A stretch of 36,714 nt of DNA from Calditrichota bacterium (lineage in GTDB: Bacteria > Electryoneota > AABM5-125-24 > Hatepunaeales > Hatepunaeaceae), in assembly GCA_016867835.1 (NCBI GenBank), contig VGIQ01000012.1, positions 1 through 36,714 of the forward strand, in the 5' to 3' direction. This document shows positions 32,772 through 36,714 of the stretch, one piece after another. Position numbers and translations under genes: made by a program. A model generated the notes under the pieces. The model searched no databases. It saw only the letters and a program-made list of their open reading frames with translations, and was not told the origin of the DNA. How positions within the stretch are numbered: the first letter of the stretch is position 1; every line of letters begins with the position of its first letter.

Positions 32772-32820
32772 TTGGAAAAGGCATTGACGCAGGTGGGCAT
32801 TGCTTCGAGGCAGCAGGCGC
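32772..32820 (+). pseudogene. Possible S4-domain remnant (pseudouridine synthase-like)
   Basis: The plus strand reads LEKALTQVGIASRQQA, close to the S4 RNA-binding start of RsuA/RluB-type pseudouridine synthases (pattern L-x-K-x-L-A-x-x-G-[VI]-A-S-R). The expected continuation (LIxxGRVxVNG) is missing in all three frames; GC-rich inverted sequence follows. Either a truncated relic or chance. Confidence 0.3.
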
Positions 32821-33012
32821 GGCCGGGACGGTCGGGCCGCCTCGCGCCGGGTCCGGCGCCTCGAAAACCGGGATTATAGTTATTCAGACGGCCTAATTTA
32901 CGACCGCTGCAAGAGTCTGTCAAGCCTTAAAGCACTTATTTCTCCAAAAATTTATGATTCCGGCCTCGATACGTCGTTCCGTGCGCCTAAATCGGCAACT
33001 TTCCCCCGACTC

Positions 33013-33042
33013 TTGCGTTTCATACCGGGGAAGCCTTAATAT
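33013..33042 (+). promoter_or_regulatory. Promoter of the DUF2723 gene
   Basis: TTGCGT (33013-33018), an 18-bp spacer and TAATAT (33037-33042). Same -35 variant as at 4730-4735. The leader would be about 100 bases with the TTG at 33147. Confidence 0.5.
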
Positions 33043-33146
33043 AGTAAATAGGCTAAGCCGGCCGCAACGGACGGTTCTCTATTCGCTTCATCTATGGGAC
33101 GAGGTCAGCAATCAAGATCACTCCTCATCGCCTGACGGCCGGAGCC

Positions 33147-35999
33147 TTGTTCTTCGGAACATTGGCGGTCTATATCAGCACCGTAGCCGATACGGTCAGT
33201 TTTTGGGATTGCGGCGAGTTTATCGCGGCATCCTTTAGTTTCGGAGTGCCCCATCCACCCGGCGCCCCTTTCTATCTGATGCTGGGGCGCCTCTTCTCAC
33301 TCTTACCGACAGCATCCGACATCGGCCTCAGGGTCAACCTCATGTCGCCGCTCGTGTCGGCGATCTCAGTGCTCCTGCTATACCTCTCCACCGTCCGGTT
33401 GATACGGCTCTATCGCGGGCGGGAAGCGACCCGCCTCGACCGGATCACCATCTACGGCGCTGCCGCCATCGGAACGCTCGCCTTCGGCTTCTCGACCTCG
33501 TTCTGGTTCAATGCGGTCGAGGCTGAGGTTTATGCGATGAGCATGATATTTACGGCGATCGTCTTCTACCTCATACTGCTCTGGCTCGACCACTCCGACG
33601 ACCCGGCTGGCAACGCGATCCTCCTCTTTATCTTCTACCTCTTCGGACTATCGAGCGGGGTGCACCTGCTCAACATCCTGACGATTCCGGCGCTAACCTA
33701 TGTCGTAGCCTTCAAGCGGTTCCCGGCCAATATCCGGACTTTCTTCTGGGCGAGTCTGATCGGCTGTCTATTGACTCTGGCGATCTATCCGGGCCTCATT
33801 CAGGGGATACCAGCGCTGATCAACCGCTTTTCGATCTACGGCCTTCTGGTGCTCCTGATCGCTGCCGTATGGGGCGTTGTCTGGTCTATCCGGAACGACC
33901 AGCGCGTGGCCGGGATGTCGCTCCTGGCTTTGCTGCTCGTCGTTGCCGGCTACACCACCTTCATGACCATCAAAATCCGTTCCGGCCTCAATCCGTTCCT
34001 GGACGAAAACGACCCTGAGACATGGTCGAAACTGCTGGCCTATATCAACCGCGAGCAATACGGCACCGAGAGTCTCTTCCTGACCATCTTCGAGCGCAAG
34101 GCGCCCTTCTGGTCCTACCAGATCCGCGACATGTATCTGCGCTACCTCGGCTGGCAGTATTTCGAGCCTTCGAGGTTCTTTGCGATCCCGCTGCTGCTCG
34201 GATTAGTTGGCTTCGTTCAGCACTTCTACCGGGATGCCCGTCACGCCCTCGCGGTGCTCGCGCTCTTCTTCATGACCGGGCTGGCGATCATTCTCTACGT
34301 CAACCAGGACGATCCCCAACCACGCGAACGGGACTACTCCTATGTCGGCTCATTCTGGGCTTTCGCGATCTGGATCGGGATCGGGGCGCAAGTGGTGATC
34401 GATGCGGCATTGAAGTCGTTTGGCAAGTTACGGAAGGAACTCGTGGCGGGCGGACTGGTGGCGGGACTGTTGGTGGTAGCGCCGGTCAACATGCTGGTCA
34501 AAAACTACCGTCATCAAGACCGGAGCGGCAACTTTGTCGCCTGGGACTATTCCTACAACCTGCTGATGACTTGCGAGCCTGATGCGATCCTTTATACCAA
34601 TGGCGACAATGACACCTTCCCGCTCTGGTATCTTCAGGTGGTCGATGGTGTCCGTACCGACGTCCGGGTGGTGAACCTCAGTCTCCTCAACACCGGCTGG
34701 TTCATCCAGCAGATAAGGGACAAAGAGCCGAAGTGCCCGATGACGTCAAAGGTCACTGACACCTACATCGATAACGTCGTCGAAGGGCGCGATATGAACG
34801 CCCTGCGCGACCGGCTCTGGGCGCAAAGCCGCAAAGTGCAGGTTGAAGGCCCCACTCCGGAAGCGCCGAAACTGGTCTGGGACGTTCCCGGCCCCATGGT
34901 GATTCCGGTCGGCGGCGGGCGCAACGAATACTTCCTGCGAGTCCAGGACTTGATGATCCTGAACACTATCGCGAAGAACGCTGCCGACGGCTGGAAACGG
35001 CCGATTTACTTCGCGGTTACGGTCTCCGACAACAATCTGGTCGGCCTGCGCAACATCCGCGACCCGCAGAAGAACTACCTCGCGATGGAAGGTCTGGCTT
35101 TCAAACTCCATTCCCGGCCGGTCGATCTGATCGACGCCGACCGGGTGGCTGAGAGTATGATGAAGGTCTATAAGTATCGCAGCGTTTCGGACGACCGGGT
35201 CTATTTCGACGACAACATCATACGACTCCTCGGCAACTACCGGCAAGGGCTCATCCAACTCGCCTATCAGTGGCAGCAGGAAGCACTCGACAGCGGCAGC
35301 AACGATACAACCTTCCAGGACCTCCCACTTGCTGAGCGGGTCGAGCGATATACCGACCTGCCGCCGCGGGTCAAAGCGCTCACCGCGCTGGAGTTCATGG
35401 ACTCCACGATCCCTGAATCACGGGTGCCGATGCGCTACGACGCGCTCACCCTCAGCATCGGCCGTCTATACGCCGACCTCGGCCGTCCCGAAGAGATGCG
35501 CAGGAAACTCGACATCATCGTGAAAGACGACCAACTCGACGCTGCCAAAGCAATCGAGTATGCCAACTATTACCTTGCCGAAGCGCGCTCGCTCGACCGG
35601 GCACGCGATCTCTATAGTCGGGCGCTGGCTTTAAATCCTTCCGCCGATATGGTCTATAGAGTAGGCTACACCTGGCTTCAGTTCGGAGGCGACACGACGT
35701 GGGTGATAGACCTCTACAACCGCCTCCTGACCGCCGACGACTCCCACACGACGGCGATGAAAGCCGCCGGGCACGCGCTGAATCTCGGCCTCTTCGATCT
35801 GGCGGGATCGATCTACGAGCCTAAATGGCGATCGAATCCCCGCGACGGCGCGGCGCTCTCGGGGTTGATTGAAATGAACCGCCGCAAGGGCGACTATGCC
35901 CGCGCGCTCAACTATGTGAATGACTGGCTGGGCAACAACCCGGGCGACGAGGTGATGCTGAAGAAGCGCGACGAATTGACGGCGCTGGCGGGCAGGTAG
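33147..35999 (+). CDS. DUF2723 / GT117-type polytopic membrane protein with C-terminal TPR repeats
   Basis: The 950-residue protein belongs to the DUF2723 family (GT-C fold, listed as glycosyltransferase family 117). The N-terminal hallmark VSFWDCGEFIAASFSFGVPHPPGAP includes the acidic residues expected for GT-C catalysis. About eleven to thirteen helices span residues 1-450. A periplasmic part with NGDNDTFPLWYLQVVDGVRTDV and RPIYFAVTVSDNN follows, and the last 200 residues are TPR-like helices (YYLAEARSLDRARDLYSRAL). It probably transfers sugars from lipid carriers to envelope proteins. The start is unclear: the TTG at 33147 cuts into the first helix, and family-like sequence (ITPHRLTAGALFFG) continues upstream without an ATG, GTG or TTG before a stop at 33054. 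Confidence 0.9.
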   Translation: MFFGTLAVYISTVADTVSFWDCGEFIAASFSFGVPHPPGAPFYLMLGRLFSLLPTASDIGLRVNLMSPLVSAISVLLLYLSTVRLIRLYRGREATRLDRITIYGAAAIGTLAFGFSTSFWFNAVEAEVYAMSMIFTAIVFYLILLWLDHSDDPAGNAILLFIFYLFGLSSGVHLLNILTIPALTYVVAFKRFPANIRTFFWASLIGCLLTLAIYPGLIQGIPALINRFSIYGLLVLLIAAVWGVVWSIRNDQRVAGMSLLALLLVVAGYTTFMTIKIRSGLNPFLDENDPETWSKLLAYINREQYGTESLFLTIFERKAPFWSYQIRDMYLRYLGWQYFEPSRFFAIPLLLGLVGFVQHFYRDARHALAVLALFFMTGLAIILYVNQDDPQPRERDYSYVGSFWAFAIWIGIGAQVVIDAALKSFGKLRKELVAGGLVAGLLVVAPVNMLVKNYRHQDRSGNFVAWDYSYNLLMTCEPDAILYTNGDNDTFPLWYLQVVDGVRTDVRVVNLSLLNTGWFIQQIRDKEPKCPMTSKVTDTYIDNVVEGRDMNALRDRLWAQSRKVQVEGPTPEAPKLVWDVPGPMVIPVGGGRNEYFLRVQDLMILNTIAKNAADGWKRPIYFAVTVSDNNLVGLRNIRDPQKNYLAMEGLAFKLHSRPVDLIDADRVAESMMKVYKYRSVSDDRVYFDDNIIRLLGNYRQGLIQLAYQWQQEALDSGSNDTTFQDLPLAERVERYTDLPPRVKALTALEFMDSTIPESRVPMRYDALTLSIGRLYADLGRPEEMRRKLDIIVKDDQLDAAKAIEYANYYLAEARSLDRARDLYSRALALNPSADMVYRVGYTWLQFGGDTTWVIDLYNRLLTADDSHTTAMKAAGHALNLGLFDLAGSIYEPKWRSNPRDGAALSGLIEMNRRKGDYARALNYVNDWLGNNPGDEVMLKKRDELTALAGR

Positions 36000-36396
36000 G
36001 TTTTGAGCATAAGGCTCAAGGTGAGGAAGTTCGCGGAGGGGCGGATTCCAATCCGCCCATCTTGGGAGTGACTTATCGCGTAGGGGCGGATTCCGATCCG
36101 CCCGTTTGGGGAGTGACTTATCGCGTAGGGGCGGATTCCAATCCGCCCGTTTGGGGAGTGACTTATCGCGTAGGGGCGGATTCCGATCCGCCCGTTTGGG
36201 GAGTGACTTATCGCGTAGGGGCGGATTCCGATCCGCCCGTTTGGGGAGTGGCTTATCGCGTAGGGGCGGATTCCGATCCGCCCGTTTGGGGAGTGGCTTA
36301 TCGCGGAGGGGCGGATTCCGATCCGCCCGTTTGGGGAGTGGCTTATCGCGGAGGGGCGGATTCCGATCCGCCCCTGCACGATTATTCTACACGCCT
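36000..36396. other. Convergent intergenic region occupied by the hairpin array
   Basis: It lies between the 3' ends of the DUF2723 gene (plus) and a T9SS cargo gene (minus). The array at 36039-36373 fills it almost completely. Three overlapping open frames here arise only because 45 is a multiple of 3. Confidence 0.8.
36039..36373. repeat. Tandem array of eight hairpins, 45-bp period
   Basis: The 20-bp hairpin GGGCGGATTCCGATCCGCCC (loop TCCG or TCCA) starts at 36039, 36084, 36129, 36174, 36219, 36264, 36309 and 36354. The 25-bp spacers are nearly identical (GTTTGGGGAGTG(A/G)CTTATCGCG(T/G)A); variants are shared by neighbouring units, which points to stepwise duplication. The 8-bp stems are perfect. 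Confidence 0.95.
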
Positions 36397-36714
36397 TTAC
36401 TTCACCAGCAGCGCCTTCGCGGTGGCGGTTCGGCCCGATGCCTCCAGCCGCACCAGATAGACCCCCGACGGCAACCCACCGGCATCCCACGCCAGCCGGT
36501 GCTTCCCCGCACCATAATAACCATCCGCAACCACCCCCACCTCCCGGCCCGTCCCGTCCATCACCCCCAGACGCGCCAGACCCGCCTCACCCAACCCAAA
36601 CTCCACCCCCAAGCGCCCGTTGAAAGGATTCGGATAGAGCGCCCTTAAGCCAAACCCAACCGGCACCGCGACTTCACCAGCACCCTCCACCCGCAGCACC
36701 CCCCACCCACCCCC
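36397..36714 (-). CDS. C-terminal part of a T9SS-exported protein, cut by window edge
   Basis: The minus-strand frame is open to the window end, so only the last 105 residues or so are visible. They form a type IX sorting domain: LYPNPFNGRLGVEFGL, VMDGTGREVGVV, GKHRLAWDAGGLPSGVYLVRLEA and a closing ATAKALLVK. This is the same domain type as the end of the 794-residue protein at 11846-14230. A GTG at 36699 is not a real start, since the frame continues upstream. Confidence 0.85.
   Translation of the reverse strand, partial: GGGWGVLRVEGAGEVAVPVGFGLRALYPNPFNGRLGVEFGLGEAGLARLGVMDGTGREVGVVADGYYGAGKHRLAWDAGGLPSGVYLVRLEASGRTATAKALLVK

Larger units (their letters stand above)
32677..33146. other. 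Interval between the envelope cassette and the DUF2723 gene
   Basis: No intact gene. It holds a short S4-domain-like remnant (32772-32820), GC-rich inverted sequences (32818-32860), an AT-richer stretch (32880-32960) without clear structure, and a promoter at 33013-33042. Confidence 0.6.

Noticed and set aside
36039-36373. CRISPR array
   Set aside because: Both the palindromic unit and the spacers are nearly identical in all copies; CRISPR spacers must differ. No cas gene is nearby.
36062-36648. Plus-strand open frames of 132 and 180 residues, and a minus-strand frame of 192 residues, with 15-residue repeats
   Set aside because: They exist only because the 45-bp hairpin array is open in several frames on both strands. 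There is no ribosome-binding site, and the repeats translate differently in each frame.

Overview
The window looks like a piece of chromosome from an aerobic, Gram-negative, uncultured bacterium of the FCB superphylum (Calditrichota, KSB1, Zixibacteria or similar). This is inference from three things: proteins with a type IX secretion C-terminal sorting domain, a complete alternative complex III plus caa3 oxidase locus, and a DUF2723/GT117 membrane protein with TPR repeats. The phylum cannot be fixed without a tree.

Layout. Positions 1-50 hold the start of a transposase that leaves the window on the left. Positions 153-4654 (minus strand) are a tightly overlapping operon dapA-dapB-lysC-spoIID, driven by a near-consensus promoter that lies directly on the dapA start. 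Positions 4811-9050 (plus) are a run of an uncharacterised conserved protein, a predicted outer-membrane protein, folP, a RimI-like acetyltransferase and accD. purL follows with its own promoter. Two secreted proteins (minus; one of 794 residues with a T9SS tail) separate this from the respiratory locus.

The respiratory locus (minus, 28612 down to 14902) reads actA-actB-[DUF4287/AHSA1 gene]-actC-actD-actE-actF-small membrane protein-sco-coxB(cytochrome c fusion)-coxA-[frameshifted four-helix-bundle gene]-coxC-coxD. Together these would oxidise quinol, pass electrons through the c-type cytochromes and reduce oxygen at a type A2 caa3 oxidase. A tRNA-Arg(ACG) with an excellent promoter lies upstream. 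Next comes a four-gene envelope cassette (minus, 32616 to 29243): an alpha-helical lipoprotein, a YafK-type L,D-transpeptidase whose N-terminal half is a paralogue of that lipoprotein, a second L,D-transpeptidase, and a lipoprotein that resembles a transpeptidase without its active site. The right end has the DUF2723/GT117 protein, an array of eight identical hairpins with a 45-bp period, and the tail of another T9SS cargo protein.

The most unusual property is how heavily short repeats have invaded genes and gene junctions. There are tandem heptamers with a GAATG core, an AGTCATT-like heptamer, octamers of CCCCTCAT type, nonamers of TGGACNNNN type, and roughly 60-bp double-hairpin elements. 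Several supply start codons, stop codons or in-frame residues (spoIID, purL, sco, coxA, coxC, actC and the 794-residue T9SS protein). The paralogous lipoprotein/transpeptidase cassette is the best candidate here for an undescribed functional system.
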